Program-made: the position numbers and the translations under genes
Assembly (NCBI GenBank): GCA_025618425.1
Contig: CM046844.1
Coordinates: forward strand, 7,343,847 to 7,407,846
DNA: 64,000 nt
DNA from: Heliocidaris tuberculata
Lineage: Eukaryota; Echinodermata; Echinoidea; Camarodonta; Echinometridae
Direction of reading: 5' to 3'
The notes under the pieces: generated by a model
Database searches by the model: none
The model's input: the letters and a program-made list of their open reading frames with translations, nothing else
Told to the model about the DNA's origin: nothing
In this document: in pieces, positions 38,576 to 49,996 of the stretch
How positions within the stretch are numbered: position 1 is the stretch's first letter
How the letters are laid out: every line of letters starts with the position of its first letter

Positions 38576-40444
38576 TTGTATATGTCATGTGTATCTTTAG
38601 GAATGGTATGAAGCATGTACACTGTGCATGTACTTTATGACAAGTTGTTGTCAACTTTGAGAAATTAACGAGACTCCTTAAATGATTATGGAGTGTGGTA
38701 TGATATATTCAGAGCAAACAAATGCATACTTTATTTGTTATTTTGTATTTACGATAGTGATTTTTAGAAAATTAATTTCTTTGATTATATATGATATCTA
38801 CTGAAATCGCTTTACGACAGTTGAACAAATAATAAACTTAAGCCTTTATTCATTAATGCACTAAAAAGGATCAAATAATTTGAATAATCTACAAGTTATA
38901 AAATAATGAACTGGAGTTCGTCGTTTTTAATAAAAACAATACATAAATAAGCCTATATTATTTAGAAAATAAAAAAAGGTCACTTTTATATTCAACACAA
39001 GGGAGAGATAAATAAATTGTAATTGAGCAGCGGATAGGATAATCATAATTTATACAAATTTTTCAATATAATGAACTCCAATGACCCGTATATTTTTTCA
39101 CAATATATTACATAATGGTGAAATAAATCATTTAACGGGGATAATTGTAATAATATTTTCCAATGGCATGACAAGGAAAGAAGCATTAAAAGAAATATTA
39201 AAAATATGAAATGAGAGGGGTGAGAAACCGAAAAAAAAAATACTATGGACCAAATTCAGAAATTGATATTTTGTAACTTAATCGCTAAAGATTCTTTTTC
39301 ATGCATGATTATAGTATTGTAAATATTATTTTGTCAGCATATAAACACCTACCGACATATGATGAGGTTGTAAGATGTATATTAATTTCTTAATGCATGA
39401 AAATGAATCTTTTGTAAATGATCTTTTTTCGTTATGGTTATCCATGGTAATAATCTGAATATGGTTGCAAAGTCCTCTCTTTATGAAAGATAACTGCTGT
39501 TGTTATTCATCTTTTGTAGCTTTTCTTGTAACTTAAATGTAGTTTCTTCCTTTTGCAAGCCATCACAGATGCAAATGGAATGTCATATCTTCTATGGGAG
39601 AACTTTATTTCTTATGTGAAATTTTAGAGTTAGGATGGCTTTTAAAAGTATTAAAAAAAAAAGAATCTGACCCATTATTTTTCTGATCATTGAGTTTGTG
39701 TATTGTACTCGCATGAGTCTGTAACTCTTGGCATGTGTTGGTACACTGTTAAAAAATGGCTCAAATGCTTAAACTACCAGCTTTGAAATCTCCAAGACGT
39801 GCTCACTTGGGTATTAAAAATGTGCTCTGATTTTCCCCAAATTTAAAGTTTTTAAGGAAATAATTCACTCTGCATTAAAATGATTTGATGTTCTTGTTAC
39901 CTGAAACAATTTCATAATTTGAAGCTACTTTTCCAGACTTACAAAAGCTACTTATTATTTTTTACATGTGTTTCATCATATGCCCTTGTGCTTTATTATT
40001 ATATCATAGTAACGATCATGTTAGTGTAGATTATCATTATTACCTACGGTATCTTGATACAGGTACATGTATTTCCTTTTTTCTGTGTAAATCTACATTC
40101 AAATCATGTCCTTTTTAGAGATGCCTTTTAAACCTATGTATTTATGTCTATGCCAATGTTGACAAAAAAGATATGTTTATTTTAAAGAATATGAATGCAT
40201 TGTGAATGTGGGATGTATCTGTAAACGATTCAGAGATATTTGTATATTAATCATTTTTTTTATACTCAGAACATGTCTTTCGTAAATAAAATTAAATTGC
40301 ATTTATCAATGATATCGCCACCTGTACTGAATGTTCGAAATATTTTATTTAGCTTCATTCTCGCAATACTATCAAAGTCTCCTCCCCCACCTTCATTTTG
40401 GATTTTGCAAAAAAAAAATTCATAAGCTAGTATAGTCATACTTT

Positions 40445-40490
40445 AGAGAGAGATAGAGAGAGAGGGTGGAAGAGAGGGAGAGAGAGAGGG

Positions 40491-40527
<37 letters not shown>

Positions 40528-40530
40528 CAA
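40445..40530. repeat. (GA)n microsatellite
   Basis: GAGAGA run with occasional GG interruptions. Confidence 0.9.
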
Positions 40531-40921
40531 GGAAGAGGGTATGATAGAGACAGTGAGACACCAAGTGAGATTGAATACCTTTTGAACAAAGAGAAGATGG
40601 GGGTTATTACATGTATTTTAATTTATATTGTTTTATTTTTTAAAAATGTTTATTTAATCAATTAATCGTTTGTTTATTTGTTATTTATATATTTTCATTT
40701 GTTTATCTATTAATTTAAAACGGTTTATTGATTTAAAAAAAAAAAAATCTTTCGCAGCTTGTGGGCCGAATTTCAGATTTTTCTCAGAAAAGAACACGAC
40801 ATTAACCATATACAAAGAAACATAATAATATGGAATTATGATAATACATAAAACATAAATAAGATAGAATATACATACACGGCTTTGTAAATATGACAAA
40901 TATGACGGATAAATATGACGG

Positions 40922-41183
40922 AGGTGTTGTGGTCTAGTGGATAAGTCACCGGACTGCAGATCAGAAGGTACGGGGTTCTAATCCCACCACGGCACTAAGG
41001 TCCTTTGGCAAGACGCTAATCTACATTTGCCACTTTCCACCCAGATGTAAATGGGTACCTGATATGCTTGAGCGCTAGTTACTTTGGCGGCTCGGCTATA
41101 ACCAGGGTAATAATGTCTAAGCGCCATGAGCGTCACTGCGTGACGGATATGAGCGCTATATAAGTAGCCATTATTACTATTAC
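40922..41183 (+). mobile_element. tRNA-derived SINE
   Basis: The tRNA-like head has an A box (tggtctagtgg, 40930-40940) and a B box (ggttctaatcc, 40974-40984), the two internal RNA polymerase III promoter elements. A body follows with tcctttggcaagacgc, atttgccactttccaccc, aaatgggtacctgatatg and gagcgctatataag. The tail is cattattactatta. A diverged copy lies at 23481. The LINE begins within about 90 bp downstream. Confidence 0.85.
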
Positions 41184-41274
41184 AGCATTAATTACAAGGA
41201 CTTCAAACTGCATTTCATGGAATAATGTACTATTCCACCTCCCCGTGTGGAGGCATTTTTAAAGCATCCTTAAA

Positions 41275-41789
41275 ATGAATAATACACATTTTTATCATAA
41301 ATTGACCCCAAATTCATTCGATACTGTTCTTAGATTTGATAGAACGAATTCCTTAAAGTTATCTCACATTAATGTTTGATCGTTGTCTAAAAATTTTGAA
41401 GCTTTTAAATTATTGTTTGAAGATTGTATTCATACAAGGTTTGATATTATTGGTATGTCTGAGGTATGGAATGTGACCAACAAGTCAATATTCGGTATAG
41501 AAGGATATTCTCTTGAAGTAAATTGTCGCCCCAGCGATTCAAGAGGAGGGGGAGTTGGAGCATACGTCAGTACATCACTAAAGTACAGGTGTTTGGAATA
41601 TAGCATTATTCATGCAGAAACACTTTGGTTAGAAATCAATATTACAGATGATATAAAAGTTACAGTTGGGATAATCTATATAAAACCTAATACAAATGTG
41701 AAGGAATTTCAAGATGGTTTGTTGAGTGTGTTAGAAAAATGTAAAGTAGATCAACATAAGTGTGCTCTTTTGGGCGACTTCAATATTAA
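41275..41789 (+). pseudogene. LINE endonuclease domain, N-terminal block (one stop, then foldback insertion)
   Basis: The ATG at 41275 opens a frame reading through LKLSHINV to a TGA at 41377, then SLSKNFEAFKLLFEDC and on. The conserved HINIRSL start of such endonucleases indicates the TGA replaced an Arg codon, most simply CGA to TGA by CpG decay. Endonuclease motifs GMSEVWN, VGIIYIKP and LLGDFN are visible. The frame is then broken by the element at 41786. Confidence 0.75.
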
Positions 41790-42372
41790 AGGAAACCAAA
41801 ACCCAAGGAGAGAATCAATGTTATTGGAAAGTGAAAATTCAGAGAAGCACTTTACAAAAAGTTTCATTAAAATTGGTTAAAAAATGAGAGAGTTATGGAA
41901 GTTTGAAAAGTCTCGTTTTACTTTCTATGGGGATCCTCAAATTGGCAAAATTGCTTCAAAATGGCTGATTTTGTGAACAACTCTCCATTTGTTTTGTACA
42001 CAGATTTTCAGATTTTCCCCATTATCTTTCAAGGTGCAGGTAATCTCCTTTTGAGCTCAACATATATAATGGGAAAATGTATTTTACACCACATATGTCG
42101 AGTTCAGGAGGAGACAAGGAGCACCCTGAGAGATAATGGGGAAAATCTGAAAATCTGTGTACAAAACAAATCGAGAGTTGTTCACAAAATCAGCCATTTT
42201 GAAGCAATTTTGCCAATTTGAGGATCCCCATAGAAAGTAAAACGAGACTTTTCAAACTTCCATAACTCTCTCATTTTTTAACCAATTTTAATGAAACTTT
42301 TTGTAAAGTGCTTCTCTGAATTCTCACTTTCCAATAACATTGATACTCTCCTTGGGTTTTGGTTTCCTTTAA
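41786..42372. mobile_element. TTAA-flanked foldback (family B) inserted in the LINE
   Basis: TTAA at 41786-41789 and 42369-42372. The terminal inverted repeat is AGGAAACCAAAACCCAAGG, and pairing extends over most of both halves (aatgttattggaaagtg, gatcctcaaattggcaa, cagattttcagattttcccc). It is the same family as 28158-28723. No coding capacity; the 86-codon frame inside is a shadow. Confidence 0.9.
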
Positions 42373-44797
42373 TTCTTTGGGTGAAGATGACACTGTCGAG
42401 GAGCTTCTCAATTCATTACAATGCATAGGATTGGATCAATTGATTCAATCACCAACAAGGGTAACAAAAGAATCCTCTACATTATTAGATCACATATATT
42501 CAAATATCAATACTCCTGAAATTCACTCAGGTACAATACAATCAGATGTGTCTGATCATTTCCCAGTTTTTGCAATTTTCAAGAACATATTGAAAGTGAA
42601 GTCTAATAAAAAAGTACTTCGATATAGATGTTACAAAAGATATGATATAGAAACTTTCAAAGAAGATCTTGCTGCTTTTAACTGGATAACAGTATTTGAA
42701 TCAAAGGATGTCAACACAGCTTATTCTAATTTTTGCATTTCTTTCTCAAACATATGTAATAAACATGCACCGTTGGTTACTAAGCAGTTAGGAAAGAGAA
42801 AGGCTGCTAAGAAGCCATGGATATCTCGAGGGATCATGAAATCTATTCGTAAGAAACACACAATGTATGTCAAAGTTATTAAATCAGATCATCGTCAGGA
42901 TCTTGTGGATAAGTACAAAAAGTATAGAAATGTACTGACCACTATACTAAAAAATGCGAAAAGGAATTACTACTCCGATATGTTAAATAATAATAAGAAT
43001 GACACAAATAAGACATGGTCTATAATCAATGAATTGTTAGCTGGTAAAAATAGATCAGGTGAAAGAGCAGAGGTGGACAGACTTGTCAAGCAGGTTCATG
43101 GAAAATGTGAGCAACTGACATCAGTTTCTGACATTGTTAATGAATTCAATGACTTCTTTGTAAACATTGGACCAAATTTAGCTGATAAATTGCCAAATGG
43201 AGCTACAACATATGGTGAATATTTGGGGCAGAGTACTGAGCATTCTCTATTTTGGAAGCCAATGACTGCGGTCGAAGTTAGAAGTCAATTATTGCTACTA
43301 GATACCAAAAAAGCTTGCGGTCACGATAATATTCCAGCAAAATTGATTAAAGATAGTGCTCCTTATATATCACATCCACTGGCATATATATTTAACTTAT
43401 CATTAGAGACTGGCAAGGTTCCAGATGAAATGAAAATTGCAAAGGTTACTCCCCTTCATAAAAAAGGCTTGAGAGAGGATCCAGGTAACTATAGACCCAT
43501 ATCGGTCCTACCTGTCTTAGGTAAAATATTTGAAAAATTAATAAATATCAGATTAATACAGTTTTTAGAAACAAATGATGCTTTCTATTACCACCAGTAT
43601 GGGTTTCGGAAGAAATATAGTACCAAATTGTCATTAATCAATTTGATAAATGTAACTTTGAAGTCTATAGATGAGGGGAAAGTTACCCTTGGTGTTTTCA
43701 TTGATTTTAAGAAAGCTTTCGACACTATTAATCATGATATACTTGTAGGTAAACTCTCCAATTACGGTATTCGAGGGTTACCACTAGAATTGTTAAAAAA
43801 CTATCTTAGTAACAGATTTCAGTTTGTTCAATGTGGTCAAACATTATCCAAAAAGAAGGAGATAAAATGTGGTGTTCCACAAGGATCAGTTCTAGGGCCA
43901 ACTTTATTTTTGATCTACATAAATGATTTACCTTCAGTAACTGAGTATTTCAATTTTCGGTTGTTTGCCGACGATTCGAACCTTTTCCATACTTTTCCAG
44001 CTGACCAGGTCGAAATTGATGCAGATGAAGTGAATAACAACATACAGAAGATACGAAACTGGTGCATAGCCAATAAACTTACAATAAACTCGATGAAAAC
44101 TAATTTCATGCTAATAAGTAGCAAGAGGAAAAAAATAGGTATGAATGGTAAACTGAAAATAGCTGGTGAGGAAATCAAAGAAGTTGATGTTGCCACTTTC
44201 GTTGGAATCAACATTGATAAACATCTGTCTTGGAACAAGCATATTCGTTTTGTAGATCAGTGCATAAGAAAGAAAGTTGGAGTGTTATTTAGGTTGAGAC
44301 ATTTTGTACCCAGGCGCACTTTAATACTGCTATATAAAGCCTTTATACAACCACACATTACTTACGGAATAGAAGTGTGGGGAAGCACTTATAAGACTAG
44401 CCTAAGAAGCATATTGTATTCACAGAAAATGGCGGTCCGCGCCATAACATTCAGTGAATGGAGAACTCATACGACTCCTTTGTTCCAAAGTTTGCGAATC
44501 CTTAATGTATATGATTTGCATGATTTGTCAATTTCTACTTTCATGTTTGATTTGTATAATAACAACTTGCCTCATACTTTAGTAAATTACTGTGACATAA
44601 TACAGCATAGGTACTCCACAAGGCAAAAGGAAAGTGGACAATTGCGTCTACCAAAATTCAGAACGACGCAAGGTCAATTTTCATTGTCTTTCATTGGTAG
44701 TGAATTTTGGAATAGATTACCTTTTAAAATCAGATTAACCAGGTCTAGAAGCAGGTTTCGGAATTCTGTTACGACACACTTGCTGAGTAAATCATGA
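42373..44797 (+). pseudogene. LINE endonuclease C-terminal part and reverse transcriptase, open to the stop
   Basis: Reads from NSLGEDDTVEELLNSLQ in frame with the upstream block. The SDHFPVF motif is the final catalytic block of the APE endonuclease. The reverse transcriptase follows with FKKAFDTINH (about 43702), GVPQGSVLGP (about 43871) and FADDSNLF (about 43961). The C-terminal domain ends HRYSTRQ, then FWNRLPFKIR. It runs about 800 codons with no stop, so the copy is young. It is likely inactive because of the 5' stop and the insertion. Confidence 0.85.
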
Positions 44798-45123
44798 ATG
44801 AAAACATTCATGCAAATAGTCTGTATATGTACAAGAAATGTATTTAACATAATTACTTTCTTCTTTTTGTACTTCATTGTTAACTATTATTATTTTTAAT
44901 TTTGGTAGTAACTGAACTTTACCAAAATACTTGTTTGTTTTTTTCTGTTGTGGGTCAGGCTCGACTAGCACATGTGCTATTATCTGGCCCCCTTTACCAA
45001 CCAATGCTTTTCTTCCTTTATATGTAAACATCATTGTATATAAAAAAAAATGTATTGTACTTAGATGTTGTTGGTGGTAATAAATCAAATTAAATCAAAA
45101 ATCAATTATTATTATTATTATTA

Positions 45124-45863
45124 GCAATCTTCAATAACAATGCACAAAGAATCATTTATAAATTCTGCCCACTGTGAGAAGGAAAAAAATTGAAGAGTGG
45201 TGAAGAGAAAAAGAGAAAGAGAGAGAAAAAGAAAGAGAAAAAAGAGGAAGAGAGCCAAAGAGAGACAAAAGTGGAAAGAGATTCAGGGAGAGGGAGAGAG
45301 AGGAGAGAGTTGGAGGAGAAAAACGTTAATGGCAAGAACCGATATAAGGAATGAAAGAGGTAAACAAAAAAGAGAGAAGTAGGACAATTAATAACTGATC
45401 GCACTGATTGTCATGGTAACGTTAATGTGGAGTAAATCTTAGGCTCTTGGCATATGCATGAACATAGACAAACACGTTACTGATATAATTCATATAATAC
45501 ACCATATTTTCACAGCATCAATAAAACAATAACAAACTATTAAAATCAAAGCTACAGCTACAGCAATATGTTGTGACAATTTCGATCAATTATGGGATTT
45601 TTAGATATGACGAGAGTAAGCTTCAATAATGATGCATAAAAGATCATTATTATAAATTCACCCCACTGTGAAAAAGAATAAACTGAAGAGAGGTAAAGAG
45701 GGAAAGAGAAAGGGGGAAAAGAAAAAGAAAAGAGCAAGAGAGATGAGAGATAAAGAAAGAGGAAGAGAAAAGGAAGGCTAAAGAGAGAAAAGGGGACATA
45801 GATAAGAGGCAAGAGAGAAAGACAAAAAAAGGGAGAGATTAGTAGGGGAGAATAGGAGGAATA

Positions 45864-45895
<32 letters not shown>

Positions 45896-46500
45896 GAAGA
45901 GGGATTGAAAACTGATGGCACTGATTGTCAAGTGTATCTGGAACGTTTCGAGTATATTCAAGTTCTGTGATAACTCCTTGCACTGAGTTTATTGCCGCGG
46001 CATCGAACCCGGTTCAAAGAAGCTCGCTTCTGCTGTAACTCCAGTTCTGTGATAACTCCTTGGTATATTTAAGAGTGTAGACAAACGATTTATTGACAAA
46101 ATATACCGCATGTACCATAGCGTCAATAAAAGCCCACAGTGATAAAAATATTCAGAATCACAATAGCAAGAGCAGTGTAATTGTTGGAAATTGTGAAAAA
46201 TATGACAAAAAGTTTGCATCAATAACTGCATAAAAGGTATTATCATAAATTCACCCTACTGTGAGAAAGGACAAATTGAAAAGAGATGAAGAGGGAGATA
46301 CAAAGAAAAGAAAGAGAGAAGAAAATAGAGGAGCAAGAGGGAGACAGGAAGGGAAAGAGAATCAGAGAGAGAGAGAGAGACATGAGAGAGGGAGAGAGGA
46401 AAGAAAGCTAGAGAAGGAAGAACGGATAAACAAAGGAGGTATGGGAGAGAAAGAGAGATAGAAAGAATAAGAGGGAAAAGAGTTTTAGAAACATAAGGAG
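45124..46500. repeat. Three tandem copies of a 500-600 bp purine-rich unit
   Basis: The head cttcaataacaatgca...cccactgtgagaagga recurs at about 45620 (cttcaataatgatgcataaa) and about 46217 (catcaataactgcataaaag). Each head is followed by GAGAAAGA-rich sequence and then, in the first two, gcactgattgtca. Spacings are about 490 and 595 bp. Reading frames here are low-complexity artefacts. Confidence 0.75.
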
Positions 46501-47987
46501 ATAGCAGGACTAATGGTAAGGAAATTGACGTGCTAAAATAGAGAGAAAGTGTGTGTGTGTGGGGGGGGGGGGTATAGAACAAAATGAGACTGACAGGCCT
46601 TTTCATTTGAGTATCAACAGATATTGTTCTTTTTGCACTGCTTTCTTTTTCACTCCGTTATCCCTTCAAACATAATTATCTGAGTCTGACAGTGCGCCCT
46701 CAGTCTGATTCACCTCCATTATAATGATTATGATATAAATGAAAAAAAAAAATAAAAAAAATAAAAACAAATGAGCGCTATCAAACCATCTACCGACGTA
46801 TTAAACCAATCCAATCATCCTGAAGCTATCATTGGCTTTGATAATAATTATCAACAGACTTTATGATCATCAGTGGTGTAGCTACGGGGGAAGATTTGGG
46901 GCACCTTCCTCCCCCCCCCCCCCCCCCCCCCCATCGAATGGAGAAAAAGAAGAAAGGGATACAGAGAGGGTGAGGGGAGAGAGAGAGAGGGGGGGGGGGG
47001 AGGGAGGGGGAGGGGGAGGGGGAATGGGAGGGGGAATGGGAAGGGGAGACAACGAGAAAAGATGATAGACCCTGTCACACACCCTCCCATCTATATCCTA
47101 ATACATGACGTCATTGCCCCTCACTGGCTTTACCCACTATTAATCATAGTATATAGCGTAGGCGGTTTATATACGGTATATAGTATGGTATTCTGATCAA
47201 AGAAGAGTGTGTCGTTCTTTTTGATAAAACTAAAAAATAGATTTATTGGTTGTAAAATTACTTATCTTTTCCCCTCGTTATGGGGACTTTATTTAGTTAT
47301 TAAAACACATTTAACCATTAGCAATGTGAGCACATGGCTACATTCACTTTCACACCCGAAATATCAAAATCGTAGCAATCAGGTAAAATCATAGGTTCCA
47401 ATGTAAAGGAGCATGAACATCTGACAAGTTAACCTTTAAAATGCCTAGTGTGTTTAATAAACATACCATATTCTATTAAAGATTATTGTACGTTTTCTCT
47501 TTTGAAGTTGTAATCAGTCAAACACAACTTGGCAACTCTTGCGAGCTCCTTTTCCATTAGTGCTTAGTACAGAAAATTTAATAAATTTTAATTTTCTTAG
47601 TTTCTGATGAAGGAATAGATTTGTTTCATACTGGTTTGGTGTAAAAACATATGAACAATGATTATATCTAAGGTGCATGTATGTTTAAATATTTTCTTGA
47701 GAGAAAATGGTAATTATTGATTTTTGTAGATGTTTTCGAATATCAGAATCGTTTTACAGATGCTCTTTAACTTCCTGAAATACATGTACGAAATAAATCA
47801 GCAAAAAAGGATATGGAAAGCAAGTTTATATGACTTATGACGATGGTATTGATATTTTGTTTACTTTTTCGTCTGTATGATGGTATCTATGATTTTAGTA
47901 TTATTTGTTCTGCGATACGAATAGAATTCTTATTATCCTTGTACCGAAAATTCACATTGATTTTACAAGGCGTTTATAGTTACATTC
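46501..47987. other. Low-complexity and non-genic sequence
   Basis: Poly-G at about 46561, a poly-C run near 46912-46932, and a GGGAGGGGGA tract at 46980-47045. The rest is AT-rich without coding signal. Confidence 0.5.
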
Positions 47988-48467
47988 TACAGTCAGACCC
48001 AAATTCGGAAAACCGAGCACAGGTATATACTCCGAAAACGGCGTGAATATAGAGCCCTCATCGTTCAGTGCGAGGCAGCGTGTACAAAAGGCATAGGGAA
48101 AATCTTGCAAAAGTCAACGTGCCAACGAAATATATATTTTTAAAAATAATGCTGCGTGTCAAATATTTTCAAAATCCTTAAATAATTCGTCATATGAAAT
48201 GACTTTCAAACATGTCAAATGACAAACATCTGAAATAAATATATCCGCAGAATTATTTTTGAAAAATATATTACCAAGAGCATAGCAGGTCGACATGCAC
48301 AATTTTCCACATGCCTTTTGTACACACTGTCTCGCACTAAACGATGAGAGCTCTATATTCATCTTTCTCCCAGAGTCCTTCATGTGTATGAAGGCCTCTG
48401 CTTGCTCCATTCGCCGTTTTCGGAGTATATACCTGTGGTCGGTTTTCCAGAGTTGGGTCTGACTGTT
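47988..48467. mobile_element. Pogo-like MITE (CAGTCAGACCC ends)
   Basis: TA-CAGTCAGACCCAAATTCGG at the left mirrors GGGTCTGACTG at 48455-48465. Pairing extends through ggttttcc, gtatatactccgaaaacggc and catcgttcagtgcgag. TA is present at the left only. Confidence 0.8.
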
Positions 48468-48988
48468 CTAGGACGATTGCGTAAACAATTCTACTACGCT
48501 CATTATAGAATGCCAAATAGTACATTAGATCATCTTTTAAATGTAATTGTAATTACAGTCAACTATCTTTTATTCATTCCGGTGAAACCATATTCATATC
48601 AAAAAATGAAATATTGACTTGGACTCAAGAAGGGCGTTTTTTGTATAAAAAAACAAAACAAAACTAAAGCAGATAAATAAAAAGAAGTCACGCTAGCAAT
48701 TTCTAAATAAAATGGCAATAACCATCAAAAAGTTGAGAGTAAAGAAAGTGAAAAAGGTTTTAGAACTTTATATTCTTCCAGAAAGTATAAAGACAAAAAT
48801 CTGTATACTTGTCTATTCATCTCGTTCTCCGGACGAGAGTTCAATTGATGCGGGACATTGAATGGACATCAATGTAACACGAACTAGAACACGGTCGTGT
48901 CTATTAATGCCCAGTCATTATGACTGCAAAGTAGTTTCAAATCTATGTTCACTCCGGTAATCATTGGCGTAGACAGGTCCTCATAAGT

Positions 48989-49030
48989 GGGGGGGGGGGG
49001 GGGGGGGGGGGGGGTATGATTTCCCTCAAG

Positions 49031-49066
<36 letters not shown>
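48989..49066. repeat. Poly-G run and (TA)n microsatellite
   Basis: Poly-G at 48989-49013, then (AT)n at about 49036-49066. Such homopolymers are prone to assembly error. Confidence 0.85.
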
Positions 49067-49069
<3 letters not shown>

Positions 49070-49115
49070 AAAATGTTCACAGGAACAAAGTTCCGACGAA
49101 ATGCAGTGTTAAAGA

Positions 49116-49414
49116 TATGTAGAAAATAAAGTTCACAACATCGTATGGAATACACACACGAGGAGCATGTTTTTAACTTCACAAGCGCTTTCGATTTATT
49201 CTCTTCAGGTGAAGTGAGCCTTTGATAGTTTTACATGACTTTATATACAAGTAAAATCAAGGAAATACAGTAATATTCAAATAAGGGACGAGGTTTTTAA
49301 CATTGTCCTATAGTTGTTTTTACGACATGATTAATCTTAATCTTAATCTTAATCTTAGATTAAGCGTTGTAAGTAGGAAGTCTTCTATGTTCAGTTTGTT
49401 TGAGAATCTTAATC
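49116..49414 (+). repeat. Left 299-bp arm of inverted repeat around Penelope remnant
   Basis: By eye this is an exact reverse complement of 50872-51170. It includes a taatct-type hexamer run (attaatcttaatcttaatct) near 49331 and sequence just outside it (ggaacaaagttccgacgaaa) that may be the original element end. Confidence 0.85.
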
Positions 49415-49612
49415 CATACAACTCAACACATCGTAAAGTTACACAAAGATTCTTAATGATGTAAAACATCTAATATTTCCTGTGTTCATGGGAATAACAA
49501 ACAAAGGTGGGTGACTGTAAAAAAATAACAAAGGAAAAAGATATAGGTTATATATAGGATATTTCCCAGCATTCGGATTGAACGTGCATAGTCTTAAGAA
49601 GAGTAGAGTGAT

Positions 49613-49780
49613 GGGTGGGGGGGGGGGGGGGGGGGGGGGGCAGGGCAGAAGAGAGAGAGAGAGAGAGAGAGAGCGAGGAAAAAGAGGGGGAAAAAAACAA
49701 ACAAAACAAACAGGGGTAACGAGAGAGGGAAGGGCAGAAGGGAAAGAGAGAGAGAGAGAGAGAACGAGAAGAGAGATGGT
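49613..49780. repeat. Poly-G and (GA)n tracts
   Basis: Poly-G at about 49616-49640, then GAGAGA runs at 49650-49674 and 49744-49762. Between the Penelope arms, downstream of the ORF. Confidence 0.85.
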
Positions 49781-49996
49781 AAAAGATGCATATGGTATCG
49801 TTTCCTGGATTACATAATTCAAATACATCAATCTTTTTATATAATTTTATACATGTTTGAAGATTTAGATAAAGAATATCTTGATAAAAATCAAATAATA
49901 GTAATACATACAGAGGAACACAGAGATATATATTATTCTTTATTATCTTTTTGTTTAAGATATCCTAAAATATTAAAAATATTAAAAATATTAGTA

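Larger units (their letters stand above)
35951..40440. other. AFAP 3' flank and non-genic sequence
   Basis: AT-rich, no supported gene. It includes a candidate AATAAA at about 36610, the foldback at 36858, palindromes at 38026 and 38541, and poly-T/GTTTTT tracts near 38270. Small reading frames here have no coding character. Confidence 0.4.
41200..45095 (+). mobile_element. CR1/L2/Crack/Daphne-type LINE, one ORF, interrupted by a TTAA foldback
   Basis: It comprises ORF2-like coding in two blocks (41275-41789 and 42373-44797), a 3' UTR with an ATG-poor, T-rich sequence, and a tail (taataaatcaaattaaatc) ending near 45095 before an (ATT)n run. Endonuclease then reverse transcriptase order, the FADD motif and a C-terminal domain ending in a FWNRLP block are typical of this Jockey-superfamily group. 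No ORF1 is seen, so the 5' end may be truncated. Exact clade is inference. Confidence 0.8.

Noticed and set aside
40930..40984. Functional tRNA gene
   Set aside because: A and B boxes are present but the body and tail match a SINE, with a diverged copy at 23481; a tRNA fold was not convincing.
41961..42221. 86-codon frame inside the LINE insertion
   Set aside because: It lies wholly in a palindromic foldback element, so the open frame is accidental.
45156..46606. Leucine/serine/phenylalanine-rich and Arg/Glu-rich frames up to 141 codons
   Set aside because: They come from GA/CT-rich tracts in the triplicated unit and lack non-repeat coding sequence.
49067..49420. Hammerhead ribozyme in the Penelope flank
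   Set aside because: Penelope-like elements can carry hammerheads, but I saw no CUGAUGA core with a matching GAAA and stems. A covariance-model search would decide.
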